Below, piece after piece: positions 1 through 8,999 of a stretch of 64,000 nt of DNA. Under the pieces are notes generated by a model, which searched no databases, was not told the DNA's origin, and saw nothing but the letters and a program-made list of their open reading frames with translations. Position 1 is the stretch's first letter. Each line of letters opens with the position of its first letter. The translations under genes and the position numbers were made by a program. The stretch comes from an uncultured Pseudomonas sp. (lineage in GTDB: Bacteria > Pseudomonadota > Gammaproteobacteria > Pseudomonadales > Pseudomonadaceae), in assembly GCF_943846705.1 (NCBI RefSeq), contig NZ_OX044366.1:2108001-2172000 (forward strand). Reading direction: 5' to 3'.

Positions 1-351
1 CTGATGCAGCGCGAGGGGCGCTGGCGCGAGCAGCAACTGCTGCCCAAGGCCTGGGTCGAGTTCAACCGTACGCCGTTTGCCAATTATCAGCCGCAGGACG
101 ATAAAGCCAGTGACCCCGTTCCGGGTGGCCAGTGGTGGCTCAATGCCGCGGTGGCGGGGGCGCGCAAACCTTGGCCGGATGCGCCGAGCAACCTGCTGGC
201 GGCCTCAGGTCACTGGGGGCAAGGCTTGTATGTGCTGCCGGACGAGAAGCTGGTGATCGTGCGTTACGCCGATGACCGTGATGCCAGCTTTGATCGCAAT
301 CACTTTCTCAAACTGGTAATCGCGGCCACGGCCACTGAGGTGCAGCGATGA
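1..351 (+). CDS. Serine hydrolase (beta-lactamase/class C esterase family), C-terminal fragment
   Basis: The window opens inside this gene; only about the last 116 codons are present. The fragment has the look of the end of a penicillin-binding-protein-like serine hydrolase: a GHWGQG stretch (the HxG version of the third active-site motif) followed by the strand LYVLPDEKLVIVRYADD that normally flanks it in this family. The catalytic SxxK and YxN motifs would lie upstream of the window. The stop codon overlaps the ATG of the next gene (ATGA), so the two are probably translated together. Substrate cannot be told. The family call rests on the C-terminal motif alone. Confidence 0.75.
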   Translation: MMQREGRWREQQLLPKAWVEFNRTPFANYQPQDDKASDPVPGGQWWLNAAVAGARKPWPDAPSNLLAASGHWGQGLYVLPDEKLVIVRYADDRDASFDRNHFLKLVIAATATEVQR

Positions 352-686
352 TCCGCCGGCGTCTGTTCAGCAGCCTGTTACTGCTGGTGCTGCTGTTGTT
401 GGCGGCCTTGGCCTGGCAAAACCGCAGCCACCTGCAAGCCTTCCCCGACATCATCGGTGCTTACTCGGCCAAGGAATATTGTTCATGCCGCTACGTGGTC
501 AATAACCCGGCGGATTATTGTGCGACCTATGTGGCGCAGTACCTGCCGCTTTCAGGCTTTTTTGATGATGCTGCGCATAAGCGCGTGACGGCCCGAGGCC
601 TGGGTCGCACCCAGAGTGCGCAGTGGCTGAGCCCGCGCCAGGGATGTCAGTTGTTGCCAGAGCCTGCTGAGCTACCCGCGCCCTGA
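348..686 (+). CDS. Small membrane-anchored or secreted protein, function unknown
   Basis: 112 residues. The N-terminus (MIRRRLF then a run of Leu/Val/Ala to about residue 22) is an uncleaved anchor or a signal peptide; the rest is predicted periplasmic. Five cysteines, including CSC near residue 46, are consistent with disulfides outside the cytoplasm. It overlaps the preceding serine hydrolase by four bases, so the two are probably made and used together, perhaps as a partner of the hydrolase in the envelope. I do not recognise a named domain. Confidence 0.7.
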   Translation: MIRRRLFSSLLLLVLLLLAALAWQNRSHLQAFPDIIGAYSAKEYCSCRYVVNNPADYCATYVAQYLPLSGFFDDAAHKRVTARGLGRTQSAQWLSPRQGCQLLPEPAELPAP

Positions 687-796
687 GGGCGGTGCCTCTG
701 AGTGGGGCTTGCAATGCATGGTAAGGCAGCTATGGTGGCCTCTTCGTTTCTGACCGTGACGTGTCATGCCTGAAGCCCTGTGTCGTGTGAGCTCCC

Positions 797-1954
797 GTGG
801 CCTATAACGTATTCCCCTGGCGGCGCGGCAATGCGGTGAGCCTGCTGGTCGATGGCCCGTGCTTTTTCGGGCAGATGCTCAAGCGCATTAACGCTGCTCA
901 GCGCCATGTCGAGCTGGAGTTGTATCTGCTGGAAAGTGGCGCGTGTTCAAGCGCCTTACTGGACGCCTTATGTGCGGCGGCTGAGCGTGGGGTCGCGGTG
1001 CGTTGCCTGTTCGACGGCTACGGTGGGCAAGGCTTGCTGTTGCCGGATCGCCTGCGTCTAGACGCTGCGGGTATCCAGGTGAAATGGTACAACCCGGTGC
1101 GCTGGCGCCATGGTGTGCGCAACTTTCACCGTGATCACCGCAAAGTGTTGGTGGTCGATGAGCAGTTCGCTTTCGTCGGCGGTACCGGTGCCACGGATGC
1201 CTTCTGGCAGCCTGGCGCAGCCGAGAGCCGTTGGCATGAAGTCATGGTGGAAATCAGTGGCCCCGTGGTGGCCGACTGGTTGCAGCTGTTTGATCGCCAG
1301 TGGCAGATGGATCAAAGCTGGATCGTCTGGCGGCCGCGCCTGCCATTGCGCATCAAAACCTTGTTGGCAACGCCGGCTGTGGGGGAGGGCTTGGCGCGTG
1401 TCGCGTTTGCCGATGCGGTGCAGCATCGCGACATTCTCTATTCGTTGGTGCGCATGCTGCGCGGCTCGAAGCGCCGCATCTGGCTGGCTACGCCTTATTT
1501 CTTGCCGACCTGGCGAGTGCGCCGCGTGCTGCGCCAAGCGGCCGAGCGTGGGGTCGATGTGCGCCTGCTGTTGGCTGGCAACAATACCGACCATCCGCCG
1601 ATACGTTTTGCCGGGCAGCGTTATTACGCCAGTTTGCTGAAAGCCGGTGTGCAGATATTTGAATACCAACCGCGCTTTCTGCACCTGAAGATGGCGCTGG
1701 TGGACGATTGGGTCAGTATTGGTTCCTGCAATTTCGATCACTGGAACCTGAGCTTTAATCTGGATGCCAACCTTGAGGCACTCGACCCAGCGTTCACCGC
1801 CAGCGTGGCGACCTGTTTTGAGCGTGACTTTGCCGACAGCCAGCTGATTGATGGCAAGGCCTGGCTGGCCAGGCCTTGGTACATCCGTGTACAGCAGAAG
1901 GTCTGGGGTGTTTTGGATCAGCTGATGTTTAAGTTGCTGAATCGCCGTCGCTGA
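797..1954 (+). CDS. Phospholipase D-family enzyme, cardiolipin synthase B-like
   Basis: 385 residues with two HKD motifs: HRKVLVVD around residues 114-121 and HLKMALVD around 296-303, followed by the GSCNFD type of continuation. Two HKD copies in one chain of this length fit bacterial cardiolipin synthases of the ClsB/ClsC kind, which join phosphatidyl units at the inner membrane. There are no N-terminal membrane helices as in ClsA. The start is GTG with no obvious Shine-Dalgarno sequence. No in-frame ATG nearby is better. It stands alone between a convergent thiolase and the small membrane protein. A related phosphodiesterase role is possible. Confidence 0.82.
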   Translation: MAYNVFPWRRGNAVSLLVDGPCFFGQMLKRINAAQRHVELELYLLESGACSSALLDALCAAAERGVAVRCLFDGYGGQGLLLPDRLRLDAAGIQVKWYNPVRWRHGVRNFHRDHRKVLVVDEQFAFVGGTGATDAFWQPGAAESRWHEVMVEISGPVVADWLQLFDRQWQMDQSWIVWRPRLPLRIKTLLATPAVGEGLARVAFADAVQHRDILYSLVRMLRGSKRRIWLATPYFLPTWRVRRVLRQAAERGVDVRLLLAGNNTDHPPIRFAGQRYYASLLKAGVQIFEYQPRFLHLKMALVDDWVSIGSCNFDHWNLSFNLDANLEALDPAFTASVATCFERDFADSQLIDGKAWLARPWYIRVQQKVWGVLDQLMFKLLNRRR

Positions 1955-1980
1955 ACCTGGCGGGTGAGCGGGCGCTGAGC

Positions 1981-2015
1981 GGAGAGTGGCTGCGGGCGTG
2001 AGCCACTCTCCGTTT
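1981..2015. terminator. Hairpin between convergent genes
   Basis: Perfect 11-bp stem (GGAGAGTGGCT, 1981-1991; its complement 2001-2011) with a 9-base loop, lying between the end of the PLD gene (+) and the end of the thiolase gene (-). Only a short T run follows (GTTT), so it may be a weak terminator serving both strands. Confidence 0.55.
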
Positions 2016-2026
2016 GGCTACGGGCC

Positions 2027-3202
2027 TTAGATCAGCTCGACTGCTACGGCCGTCGCTTCACCGCCACCGATGCACAGCGAGGCGATACCGCGCTTGCCGC
2101 CGGTGTTCTTCAGCGCGTTGATCAAGGTCAGAATGATCCGTGAACCCGTGGAACCCACCGGGTGACCCTGGGCGCACGCGCCGCCATAGATGTTGACCTT
2201 GGCGTGATCCAGGTCGTGCTCACGCATGGCCAGCATGGTGACCATGGCGAAGGCTTCGTTGATCTCGAACAGATCGACGTCGGCCTTATCCCAGCCAGTT
2301 TTCTTCAACAGATTGCTGATTGAGCCAACCGGCGCCAGGGTGAATTCACTCGGATCCTGGCTCTGGGTGGCGTGCGCGACGATTTTGGCCAACGGCTTAA
2401 GGCCGCGCTTGGCGGCTTCTTCGGCGGTCATCAGCAGCAGCGCTGAGGCACCGTCGGAGATCGAACTGGCGTTGGCGGCGGTGATCGTGCCGTCCTTGCG
2501 GAATGCTGGTTTGAGGCCCGGAATCTTCTCCAGATTGGCGTTCAACGGCTGTTCATCATCCTTGACCAGTGCATCGCCCTTGCGGCCGCTGACGGTGATC
2601 GGGACGATTTCCGCATCCAGTGCGCCACTGGCGATGGCTGCCTGAGCGCGCTTCAGCGATTCGATGGCGTAAGCATCCATGTGCTCGCGGGTGAAGCCGT
2701 ATTGGTCGGCGGTTTCCTGGGCAAAGGAGCCCATTAAACGACCGGTGCGAGCGTCTTCCAGACCGTCGAGGAACATGTGGTCCTTGATCTCACCATGGCC
2801 CATTCGCAGGCCGGCGCGGGCTTTGGTCATGAGGTAGGGCGCGTTGGACATGCTTTCCATGCCGCCGGCGATCATTACCGTGTTGCTACCGGCTTTGAGC
2901 GAGTCAAAGGCCTGCATCACCGCCTTCATGCCCGAACCACAGAGCTTATTGATCGTGGTGCAGCCAGTCGCAGCAGGCAGCCCGGCATTCAGCGACGCCT
3001 GACGCGCCGGGCCTTGCTTGAGGCCGGCGGGCAGCACGCAGCCCATGATCACTTCTTGCACGTCGGCCGGTGCAATCCCGGCGCGCTCAACAGCGGCCGC
3101 AATCGCGGCGGCGCCCAGGTCAACGGCGGCAACGCTGGACAGGCTGCCTTGAAAACCACCCATTGGCGTACGTGCGCCGCTGACGATGACGATATCGGAC
3201 AT
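2027..3202 (-). CDS. Acetyl-CoA C-acyltransferase (thiolase)
   Basis: 391 residues, the usual thiolase length, if the start is the ATG at 3202. That start is preceded by GAGGAG at good spacing and gives MSDIVIVSGARTPMGGFQG, the standard thiolase N-terminus; a longer reading frame upstream lacks support. Catalytic features are visible: nucleophilic Cys in NKLCGSGMKAV (about residue 89), His in GHPVGSTG near 350, and Cys in CIGGGEA near the end. It catalyses either condensation of two acetyl-CoA or thiolytic cleavage of short beta-ketoacyl-CoA. It is divergent from the acyl-CoA ligase gene, which suggests a fatty-acid degradation setting. Whether it is biosynthetic (PhaA/AtoB-like) or degradative cannot be decided from sequence alone. 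Confidence 0.93.
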   Translation of the reverse strand: MSDIVIVSGARTPMGGFQGSLSSVAAVDLGAAAIAAAVERAGIAPADVQEVIMGCVLPAGLKQGPARQASLNAGLPAATGCTTINKLCGSGMKAVMQAFDSLKAGSNTVMIAGGMESMSNAPYLMTKARAGLRMGHGEIKDHMFLDGLEDARTGRLMGSFAQETADQYGFTREHMDAYAIESLKRAQAAIASGALDAEIVPITVSGRKGDALVKDDEQPLNANLEKIPGLKPAFRKDGTITAANASSISDGASALLLMTAEEAAKRGLKPLAKIVAHATQSQDPSEFTLAPVGSISNLLKKTGWDKADVDLFEINEAFAMVTMLAMREHDLDHAKVNIYGGACAQGHPVGSTGSRIILTLINALKNTGGKRGIASLCIGGGEATAVAVELI

Positions 3203-3375
3203 CGAAAAACTCCTCAAATATGCCAAATAAATGTAATGGCTAGCCGTGGATTCTACTGCGTGACTAAAAATGCCCAAAGAGTCATGCCGAAAAATCATTC
3301 TTTGGGTTGATTTAGTCAAACGCCGAGGGCTCTAGATTGGCGTACTGATAAAAACTCGTGAACTAAGGTATCGCC

Positions 3376-5058
3376 ATGCTCCAGACCCGTCTGATTGCTC
3401 CCGCTGCGAATGCGCACCAAGCCCCTCTGTTGATCAAGCGTTTGCTGTTGTCCGGCATCCGCTACGAGAAAAGCCGCGAGATCGTTTACCGCGACCAGAT
3501 GCGCTACAGCTACGCCACCCTCAATGAGCGTATCGCCCGGCTGGCCAACGTGCTGACCGAGGCCGGGGTCAAGGCGGGCGACACCGTGGCAGTGATGGAC
3601 TGGGACAGCCACCGCTACCTAGAGTGCATGTTTGCCATCCCGATGATCGGCGCGGTGCTGCACACCATCAATATCCGCCTTTCGGCCGATCAGATTCTCT
3701 ACACCATGAACCATGCCGACGATAAGTTCGTGCTGGTTAACAGCGAGTTTGTACCGCTCTATCAAAGCATCGAAAGCCAGCTGACCACCGTGCAGAAAAC
3801 CATCCTGCTCACCGATGCAGAGGCTAAGTCTGCGGGCCTAGGCGGCCTGGTCGGCGAGTACGAAACCCTGCTGGCAGCCGCCAGCCCGCGTTACGACTTC
3901 CAGGATTTCGACGAAAACTCGATCGCCACCACCTTCTATACCACCGGCACCACCGGTAACCCCAAAGGCGTCTACTTCAGTCATCGTCAACTGGTGCTGC
4001 ACACCCTGGCCGAGGCTAGCGTACTGGGCAGCCTCGACAGCATTCGTCTGCTGGGCACTAACGATGTGTATATGCCGATCACCCCAATGTTCCACGTGCA
4101 TGCATGGGGCATTCCTTATGTGGCGACCATGCTCGGGGTCAAGCAGGTGTATCCCGGTCGTTATGAGCCGGACATGCTGTGCCGCTTGATGAAAGAGGAG
4201 AAGGTCACCTTCTCCCACTGCGTGCCGACTATTTTGCAAATGGTCATGAACGCACCCTCTGCTCAAAATCAGAACTTCAATGGTCTGAAGATGATCATTG
4301 GTGGCAGCGCCCTTAACCGCTCGCTGTATGACGCCGCCAAAGCCCGCGGTATCCAGCTGACCGCCGCCTACGGTATGTCAGAAACCTGCCCGCTGATCTC
4401 CTGTGGTCACATCAACGATGAGCTGATGGCCGGAAGTGAAGATGAGCGCACCGCTTACCGGATTAAAGCCGGGGTGCCGGTGCCGCTGGTCGAAGCCGCC
4501 ATTATGTCCGCCGATGGCAGCCTGTTACCGGCCGACGGCGAAACCCAGGGCGAGTTGGTGTTGCGCGCGCCATGGCTGACCCAAGGCTACTACCGTGAGC
4601 CGGAGAAGGGCGAAGAGCTGTGGGAGCACGGTTGGTTACACACAGGTGATGTGGCGACTATCGACGACTTTGGCTTTATCGACATCCGTGACCGCATCAA
4701 GGATGTGATCAAGACCGGCGGCGAATGGATTTCTTCTTTGGCGTTGGAGGACCTGATCAGCCGTCACCCTGCCGTGCGTGAAGTGGCAGTGGTTGGTGTG
4801 GTTGACCCGCAGTGGGGCGAGCGGCCGTTTGCCTTGCTGGTGTTACGTGACGGCCACAGCCTGGACGCCAAAGGATTGAAGGATCACCTCAAACCTTTTG
4901 TCGATCAGGGCAGCATTAACAAGTGGGCGATACCCTCGCAAATAGCGCTTGTTACCGAAGTTCCCAAAACCAGTGTTGGCAAGCTGGATAAGAAGCGTAT
5001 TCGTCTGGATATCGTCCAGTGGCAGGCCGCCGGTAGCCCATTTCTGTCCACCGTCTAA
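3376..5058 (+). CDS. Medium-chain acyl-CoA ligase (AlkK/FadD-like AMP-binding enzyme)
   Basis: 560 residues, an ANL-superfamily adenylating enzyme. The P-loop-like YTTGTTGNPKGV motif lies near residue 193, the AYGMSET acyl-AMP binding motif near 336, the GWLHTGD motif near 420, the DRIKDVIKTGGEWIS hinge near 440 and the C-terminal KTSVGKLDKKRIR lysine near 540. The length and N-terminus (MLQTRLIAPAANAHQAP) resemble AlkK-type medium-chain fatty acid:CoA ligases. It activates free fatty acids to acyl-CoA with ATP in the cytoplasm. It lies between a divergent thiolase and the DUF1302-DUF1329-LAL module. From memory, P. putida has a similar ligase beside DUF1302/DUF1329 genes (PP_0763 region); that should be checked. 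Exact chain length preference is inferred. Confidence 0.9.
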   Translation: MLQTRLIAPAANAHQAPLLIKRLLLSGIRYEKSREIVYRDQMRYSYATLNERIARLANVLTEAGVKAGDTVAVMDWDSHRYLECMFAIPMIGAVLHTINIRLSADQILYTMNHADDKFVLVNSEFVPLYQSIESQLTTVQKTILLTDAEAKSAGLGGLVGEYETLLAAASPRYDFQDFDENSIATTFYTTGTTGNPKGVYFSHRQLVLHTLAEASVLGSLDSIRLLGTNDVYMPITPMFHVHAWGIPYVATMLGVKQVYPGRYEPDMLCRLMKEEKVTFSHCVPTILQMVMNAPSAQNQNFNGLKMIIGGSALNRSLYDAAKARGIQLTAAYGMSETCPLISCGHINDELMAGSEDERTAYRIKAGVPVPLVEAAIMSADGSLLPADGETQGELVLRAPWLTQGYYREPEKGEELWEHGWLHTGDVATIDDFGFIDIRDRIKDVIKTGGEWISSLALEDLISRHPAVREVAVVGVVDPQWGERPFALLVLRDGHSLDAKGLKDHLKPFVDQGSINKWAIPSQIALVTEVPKTSVGKLDKKRIRLDIVQWQAAGSPFLSTV

Positions 5059-5139
5059 GATTTTTCGTCACGGGCGGGGCACCAGCTTCGCCCGTTGGTT
5101 TGAAGCTCGCTAATCCCAGCGAAGCCGCTTGAGTAAAGG

Positions 5140-5171
5140 CTCTCGGGAGGATTGGTAAAGCTATCGGGAGG
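5140..5171 (+). promoter_or_regulatory. Direct repeats CTNTCGGGAGG, candidate LAL operator, module 1
   Basis: Two copies, CTCTCGGGAGG at 5140-5150 and CTATCGGGAGG at 5161-5171, start 21 bp apart, two turns of the helix, so a protein would meet both on the same face. A related CTTTCGAG occurs at 5351-5358 nearer the promoter. Similar CTTTCGG repeats lie upstream of module 2. The role as a LuxR/MalT-type activator site is inference. Confidence 0.35.
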
Positions 5172-5238
5172 GCAAGATACGTAATGCAAGCGCAGCTCAA
5201 TTTACGTTCAAGCAAATCACTTTAGGTGACTGGTCAGT

Positions 5239-5252
5239 CAAACAAGCGTTTG
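5239..5252 (+). promoter_or_regulatory. PsrA-type operator (CAAAC-N4-GTTTG)
   Basis: A perfect 5-bp inverted repeat, CAAAC AAGC GTTTG, fits the published PsrA consensus (G/C)AAAC-N2-4-GTTT(G/C). PsrA is a TetR-family repressor of Pseudomonas beta-oxidation genes released by long-chain fatty acids. The site is about 177 bp upstream of the DUF1302 start and downstream of the acyl-CoA ligase. A half-like AGTCAAAC also occurs near 3312-3319 between the thiolase and ligase genes. Whether PsrA binds here is not shown. Confidence 0.4.
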
Positions 5253-5428
5253 GCTTGCTAATTGCTCGTTACAAGCCATTCTTGGCTCTGCAGGTCGTGG
5301 TGAACACGCCGAAACCAGCGAGCCAGAGTGCTTGTGAGCTAAAAATCACCCTTTCGAGGGATCAAGCAGAAGTACCCGCTGGCTATAGTCCGCACCATCC
5401 ATAACAAAAAACACATGGAGTAGCGTCG

Positions 5429-7324
5429 ATGACAAAAACCAAACAAACCTGGCGCCTGGCACGACTGCCGCTGGCCGTCAGCCTCGCATCCACCCTCGCC
5501 GCACCTGCATTCGGCGTTACTTTTAATATCGGTGAAATCGAAGGTCAGTTCGACTCATCCATGTCGGTCGGCGCGAGCTGGTCGGCGCGTGGCGCGGATC
5601 CAGATCTGATTGGTGTTAACAACGGTGGTGAAGGTCTGTCCCAGACCACCGATGATTCGCGTCAGAACTTCAAGCGTGGTGAGACCTTCTCGAAGATATT
5701 TAAGGGTATTCATGACCTTGAATTGAAATACGGTGATACCGGTGTGTTCGTTCGGGGTAAGTACTGGTATGACTTTGAGTTGAAAGATGAAAGCCGTCTG
5801 TTCAAAGACATCAGCGACAGCAACCGTAAAGAGGGCGCGCAAGCCTCAGGCGCACAGATTCTCGACGCCTTCGTTTACCACAACTACGCCATCGGCGATC
5901 AGCCAGGCTCGGTGCGTTTGGGTAAGCAAGTTGTAAGCTGGGGTGAAAGCACCTTTATCCGTAACAGCATCAATGAGATCAACCCGGTCGACGTGTCGGC
6001 ATTCCGTCGCCCAGGTGCTGAGATCAAAGAAGGTTTGATCCCGGTCAACATGTTCTATGTATCTCAGAGCCTGACTGAGAACCTTTCTGCTGAGGCCTTC
6101 TATCAGTTGGAGTGGGATCAGACTGTTGTCGATAACTGCGGAACCTTCTTTGCTCAGCCGGACATCATTGCTGATGGCTGCGACAACAATCTGCGGGTGC
6201 TGAGTAACAACCCTGCTGTAGGTCGGGGTGTGAACCAAGCGCTTGTTGCCCAGGGTAACGGAAACCTTGCTGTAGATCAGAACTCGGAGGGTGTGTTGAT
6301 CCGTCGCTCGGGTGACCGCGATGCACGCGACAGTGGCCAGTTTGGTACAGCTTTACGCTACTTCTCGCCGGCTCTAGACACAGAGTTCGGGGCTTACTTC
6401 ATGAATTACCACAGCCGTACACCGGCCTTCAGTGCTACCGCGCCAGGCCCTGCCGCTTACCGAACAACAAGTGCTGCGTTGCACGGTCTTGCTGCCGTAC
6501 CTGCTCAATTTGCGGCAATACCTGTTGCCGGTAACTCCAATTACTTCCTTGAGTACCCTGAAGATATTCAGCTCTACGGTCTGAGTTTCTCTACCACGCT
6601 GCCCACTGGCACAGCTATGAGTGGTGAGTTTAGCTACCGTCCGAACGCACCGGTGCTGTTGAATACCACAGATATTCTGTTTGCAGGTATTACGCCTTTG
6701 GTAGCTAACGCCTCACTTATCAAAGGGCAGCCGGGTGGCACTGTTAATGGTTATCGGCGCAAGGAAATCAGCCAGTTCCAGACCACCTTCACCCATTTCT
6801 TCGATCAAGTGATGGGGGCTAGCCGTCTGACTCTGGTGGGCGAGGTCGGCATTGTGCATGTTGGCGGTTTAGAAAACTCTAGCGAGTTGCGCTATGGCCG
6901 CGATCCTATTTACGGTCCGGGTGCTTCGGCTGACAATAATGCAACATGTCGATCTCTCAACGCTTCTACGATCGCTGGTGCCAATGGCAATACAGGCGCG
7001 ACGGCGAATGCTACAAAACACTGCAATGATGATGGTTTTGTGACCAGTACTTCGTGGGGCTACCGTGCTCGCGCCATTTGGGACTACCCGGACGTATTCG
7101 CCGGCGTCAACCTGAAGCCAAGCGTGTCCTGGTCGCATGACGTTGACGGTTACGGTCCAAATGGTCTGTTCACTGAAGGCGCTAAGGCTGTCAGCTTGGG
7201 TCTGGATGCTGAATACCAGAACACCTACACCGCCAGCCTGGCTTACACCGATTTCTTCGGTGGCAAGTACAACACGTCGATTGACCGTGACTTCGTAGCA
7301 CTCAGCTTCGGTATGAACTTCTAA
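5429..7324 (+). CDS. DUF1302 outer-membrane barrel protein, copy 1
   Basis: 631 residues. A signal peptide ends near residue 29 (STLAAPAFG then VTFN). The mature chain has alternating aromatic strands (GVFVRGKYWYDFEL, FGTALRYFSP) and ends in Phe, the usual recognition signal of the outer-membrane assembly machine, so an outer-membrane beta-barrel is likely. Cysteines at about 237, 251, 507 and 532 are matched in copy 2 and probably form disulfides in surface loops. DUF1302 has no proven reaction; the family usually lies next to DUF1329 genes and often near lipid-transport or fatty-acid genes. The DUF1329 gene begins 24 bases downstream, so they form an operon. Compared with copy 2 it has longer loops around residues 258-295 and 330-370. 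Role as a porin or receptor for hydrophobic substrates is inference. Confidence 0.88.
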   Translation: MTKTKQTWRLARLPLAVSLASTLAAPAFGVTFNIGEIEGQFDSSMSVGASWSARGADPDLIGVNNGGEGLSQTTDDSRQNFKRGETFSKIFKGIHDLELKYGDTGVFVRGKYWYDFELKDESRLFKDISDSNRKEGAQASGAQILDAFVYHNYAIGDQPGSVRLGKQVVSWGESTFIRNSINEINPVDVSAFRRPGAEIKEGLIPVNMFYVSQSLTENLSAEAFYQLEWDQTVVDNCGTFFAQPDIIADGCDNNLRVLSNNPAVGRGVNQALVAQGNGNLAVDQNSEGVLIRRSGDRDARDSGQFGTALRYFSPALDTEFGAYFMNYHSRTPAFSATAPGPAAYRTTSAALHGLAAVPAQFAAIPVAGNSNYFLEYPEDIQLYGLSFSTTLPTGTAMSGEFSYRPNAPVLLNTTDILFAGITPLVANASLIKGQPGGTVNGYRRKEISQFQTTFTHFFDQVMGASRLTLVGEVGIVHVGGLENSSELRYGRDPIYGPGASADNNATCRSLNASTIAGANGNTGATANATKHCNDDGFVTSTSWGYRARAIWDYPDVFAGVNLKPSVSWSHDVDGYGPNGLFTEGAKAVSLGLDAEYQNTYTASLAYTDFFGGKYNTSIDRDFVALSFGMNF

Positions 7325-7348
7325 GCGGACGAGATTTTGAGGACGACT

Positions 7349-8722
7349 ATGACTATGAAAACAACAAAAAGTCTGCTGCAAACCGGTGCCCTGACACTCT
7401 CGCTGCTGGCCAGCGGTGTTATGGCAGCGGTATCGCCGGGTGAGGCGGCCAAACTGGGCACTACGCTGACTCCGGTTGGTGCGGAAATGGCCGGTAATGC
7501 TGACGGCTCGATTCCAGCCTGGACCGGCGGTTTGCCAACCAACGCAGGTGCTGTCGATTCTGCCGGCTTTCTCGCGGATCCGTTCCCGAATGAGCAGCCG
7601 CTGTTCACCATCACTGCACAGAACGTTGATCAGTACAAAGACAAGCTGACCCCTGGCCAGTTGGCGATGTTTAAGCGTTACCCGGAAAGCTACAAAATGC
7701 CGGTATTCGCCACCCATCGTTCAGCGACCATGCCAAGCGCTGTCCTGGCGGCTGTCAAGAACAACGCCGTCAACACCAAGATGGTCGAGGGCGGTAACGG
7801 CCTGGAGAACTTCGAACAGGCTATTCCTTTCCCTATTCCGAAGGACGGCCTGGAAGCGATCTGGAACCATATCACTCGCTACCGTGGTGGCAGCGTGAAG
7901 CGCTTGGTAACCCAGGCGACTCCGCAAGCCAATGGTTCCTACAGCCTGGTTTACTTCCAGGATGAGTTCACCTTCCGTGGTGCGCTGAAGGATGCCGATG
8001 CCAGCAAGCCAAGCAACGTGCTGTTCTACTTCAAGCAGCGGGTAACTGCTCCGTCGCGTCTGGCGGGTAACGTGCTGTTGGTTCACGAGACGTTGAACCA
8101 GGTGAAGGAGCCGCGCCTGGCGTGGCTGTACAACGCCGGTCAGCGTCGTGTGCGTCGTGCGCCACAGGTGTCTTATGACGGTCCAGGTACTGCAGCCGAT
8201 GGCCTGCGTACATCCGATAACTTCGACTTGTACAACGGTGCTCCTGACCGTTACGAATGGAAGCTCAACGGTAAAAAGGAAATCTACATTCCTTACAACA
8301 GCTACCGTCTGGATTCGCCGAAGCTGAAATATGACCAGATCATCAAGGCTGGCCACATTAATCAGGACCTGACGCGTTACGAACTGCACCGTGTATGGCA
8401 TGTGACTGCAACCCTGAAGTCGGGCGAGCGTCACATCTACGCCAAGCGTGACTTCTTCATCGACGAAGACACCTGGCAAGCGGCGCAGATCGACCACTAC
8501 GACGGTCGCGGTACCCTGTGGCGTGTGGCTGAGGCCCACTCTCAGTACTACTACGACAAGCAAGTGCCGTGGTACAGCGTAGAGACCCTGTATGACCTGT
8601 TGTCGGGTCGTTACCTGGCTCTGGGTATGAAGAACGAAGAGAAGAGTTCTTACGAGTTCGACTACCCAGCCAAGGAAAGCGATTACACCCCAGCGGCCCT
8701 GCGCCAGGCGGGCGTTCGCTAA
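7349..8722 (+). CDS. DUF1329 periplasmic protein, copy 1
   Basis: 457 residues from the ATG at 7349, which has TGAGGA upstream; an in-frame TTG at 7337 is less likely. The N-terminus is a signal peptide (KSLLQTGALTLSLLASGVMA then AVSPGEA), with no lipobox. Family signatures include the early IPAWTGGLPTN motif, FYFKQRVTAPSRLAGNVLL, YNAGQRRVRRAPQVSYDGPGT and the terminal YLALGMKNEEKS. DUF1329 has been linked by fold to the LolA/LolB type of lipid-binding half-barrel, so a periplasmic carrier working with the DUF1302 barrel is a fair hypothesis. It is followed by a strong terminator, making this a two-gene transcript with the regulator separate. Copy 2 at 54395 is very similar along its whole length. 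Confidence 0.9.
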   Translation: MTMKTTKSLLQTGALTLSLLASGVMAAVSPGEAAKLGTTLTPVGAEMAGNADGSIPAWTGGLPTNAGAVDSAGFLADPFPNEQPLFTITAQNVDQYKDKLTPGQLAMFKRYPESYKMPVFATHRSATMPSAVLAAVKNNAVNTKMVEGGNGLENFEQAIPFPIPKDGLEAIWNHITRYRGGSVKRLVTQATPQANGSYSLVYFQDEFTFRGALKDADASKPSNVLFYFKQRVTAPSRLAGNVLLVHETLNQVKEPRLAWLYNAGQRRVRRAPQVSYDGPGTAADGLRTSDNFDLYNGAPDRYEWKLNGKKEIYIPYNSYRLDSPKLKYDQIIKAGHINQDLTRYELHRVWHVTATLKSGERHIYAKRDFFIDEDTWQAAQIDHYDGRGTLWRVAEAHSQYYYDKQVPWYSVETLYDLLSGRYLALGMKNEEKSSYEFDYPAKESDYTPAALRQAGVR

Positions 8723-8743
8723 ACCTGAGTACAGCGGCATAAG

Positions 8744-8770
8744 AAACCGGCCCAGAGGGCCGGTTTTTTT
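8744..8770 (+). terminator. Rho-independent terminator after DUF1329 copy 1
   Basis: Stem AAACCGGCCC / GGGCCGGTTT with a short loop, followed by seven T. It separates the structural genes from the regulator gene. Confidence 0.9.
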
Positions 8771-8999
8771 ATGCGTGGTCATCCAGGCGATCACCTTCAG
8801 GGCTTTCACCACGCAATGTGAAGCTACCTTCCAGGCGCTCTCCTAGGCTTGCACGCTGCCGATACATATGCAGCTGATGTATGAGCAATCATTGCCGATT
8901 CCCGTCTGAAAGCCGTCAGGGCTTCAAATGCGTGGGGCAAGGCGCTAGGCTGCTGGGTATTGGTAGTGCCTCTGCCTGACTACTACAAGAAACCAGCTG

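Larger units (their letters stand above)
5059..5428. other. 370-bp intergenic region upstream of module 1
   Basis: No gene seen. It starts with a weak hairpin (ACGGGCG 5070-5076 with CGCCCGT 5089-5095) after the ligase stop. It then carries a direct repeat of CTNTCGGGAGG (5140-5150 and 5161-5171), a PsrA-type palindrome (5239-5252), a further CTTTCGAG at 5351, and a possible -10 element TATAGT around 5384. The gene that follows has an AT-rich leader and its ribosome site TGGAG just before the ATG. Confidence 0.6.

Noticed and set aside
5380..5396. Possible sigma-54 promoter before DUF1302 copy 1
   Set aside because: TGGCTATAGTCCGCA has the GG and GC pairs one base too close; a sigma-70 -10 element (TATAGT) explains it better.
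7721..8812. 363-codon open frame on the minus strand
   Set aside because: Opposite the DUF1329 gene and running across its terminator; no domain or ribosome site.
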